DNA of 64,000 nt from Bradyrhizobium sp. JYMT SZCCT0428. GTDB lineage: Bacteria; Pseudomonadota; Alphaproteobacteria; Rhizobiales; Xanthobacteraceae. The stretch is taken from contig NZ_JAFCLS010000024.1 in the NCBI RefSeq assembly GCF_018131075.1, forward strand, positions 62,001 through 126,000, read 5' to 3'. A program made the position numbers and the translations under genes. This document shows, piece by piece, positions 63,583 to 64,000 of the stretch; position 1 is the first letter of the stretch; each line of letters begins with the position of its first letter. The notes beneath the pieces were generated by a model, which had not been told where the DNA came from, ran no database searches, and worked only from the letters and a program-made list of their open reading frames with translations.

Positions 63583-64000
63583 ATGAGAAACCCCAATCGT
63601 AAGATTGCCTTTATTCTTGCGAGTACTGATCACGGCACGTTCATAATTAATCGTCTTGACTATCATATGCTAGACCAAACTTCGGGCTACGGTGTCGGGT
63701 TCGAAATCCTTGAAAAAGGTTGTTTTCAGTCCGCGGAGATCGACTCAACATTGCAGTTGCTTGATTTGAGGCGCAAGCACCATGGGGACGGCGTTGTTGC
63801 CATCGACTGCGGAGCCAACGTCGGCACCCATACGATTGAATGGGCCAAGCGGATGACCGGATGGGGATCGGTACTTGCGATCGAGGCCCAGGAACGCATT
63901 TTTTATGCGCTGGCAGGAAACCTTGCAATCAATAATTGCTTCAACGCGCGAGCCATTCTTGCCGCTGTGGGGAACCAAGTCGGCGAGATGATGACCCCCG
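63583..64000 (+). CDS. FkbM-family methyltransferase, 3' end cut by window edge
   Basis: The frame starts MRNPNRKIAFILASTDHGTF at ATG 63583 and is open to the right edge (139 codons). It shows the FkbM-type core: VVAIDCGANVGTHTIEWAKR (motif I), VLAIEAQERIFYALAGNLAI (motif II with an acidic SAM-binding position) and an Asn-rich helix. SAM-dependent O-methylation of a sugar or natural product is the family role. It follows the heptosyltransferase by 110 bases in the same direction, so glycan methylation is likely. Confidence 0.85.
   Translation, partial: MRNPNRKIAFILASTDHGTFIINRLDYHMLDQTSGYGVGFEILEKGCFQSAEIDSTLQLLDLRRKHHGDGVVAIDCGANVGTHTIEWAKRMTGWGSVLAIEAQERIFYALAGNLAINNCFNARAILAAVGNQVGEMMTP

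Overview
The window looks like an accessory region of an alphaproteobacterial chromosome, most probably Bradyrhizobium or a close relative. This is inferred from the high GC content, the Flp-type pilin, the many short hypothetical proteins of kinds I associate with that genus (Cys-repeat, KOW-like, DUF5681-like), the RTX proteins with a shared C-terminal tail, and IS66/IS3/IS1182-type relics. No rRNA gene, complete tRNA or housekeeping block was found.

Layout. 0-2.7 kb: end of a membrane-protein gene, then the dTDP-rhamnose genes rfbC and rfbD, with IS3 debris starting at the rfbD 3' end. 2.7-5.5 kb: scrambled IS3 and IS66 remnants around a broken RTX tail. 5.6-18.5 kb: a coherent surface/secretion island with three glycosyltransferases, a methyltransferase, an M23 peptidase, an intact RTX protein with a strong terminator, and an HlyB-like ABC exporter overlapping an HlyD-like adaptor. 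18.8-28.4 kb: an IS66 relic, then a field of very small genes (secreted Cys peptides, KOW-like and HTH-like proteins, an Flp pilin, an orphan double-glycine bacteriocin-like peptide), many with single-base frameshifts. 28.4-31.5 kb: a tRNA 3' half and a phage-like recombination module (ERF/HNH gene, YqaJ-like exonuclease, divergent XRE-type regulator with an operator palindrome). 33.4-36.3 kb: a 952-residue RTX protein with eight ~70-residue repeats. 37.4-41 kb: a large autotransporter with TIG repeats and a subtilase domain. 41-44 kb: gene debris.

44.18-48.60 kb holds the most interesting locus: four co-directional genes encoding a precursor peptide with a nitrile-hydratase-type leader (NHLP) ending in Ala-Gly-Gly, a JmjC/cupin oxygenase, a long TfuA-like protein, and a YcaO enzyme overlapping tfuA by 4 bp. 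This is a RiPP biosynthetic cluster. YcaO plus TfuA predicts backbone thioamidation, and the cysteine-free, Gly/Trp-rich core rules out cysteine-derived azoles. The oxygenase would add a second, hydroxylating modification. No exporter, leader protease or sulfur-donor gene lies beside it.

48.7-57 kb: paralogous copies of small genes also found left of the RiPP cluster, two damaged RTX genes, a substrate-binding-protein pseudogene and an IS1182-like relic. 57-64 kb: a SnoaL-like gene with a broken AraC regulator, a decayed RTX lipase gene with an intact RTX 3' end, a TibC/Aah-like heptosyltransferase, and the start of an FkbM methyltransferase.

Two themes run through the window. One is surface and secreted polymers: rhamnose, glycosyltransferases, type I secretion, RTX substrates, autotransporter, heptosyltransferase. 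The other is peptide natural products: the NHLP/YcaO cluster and the double-glycine peptide. Both sit in a background of heavy pseudogenization and small-scale duplication.
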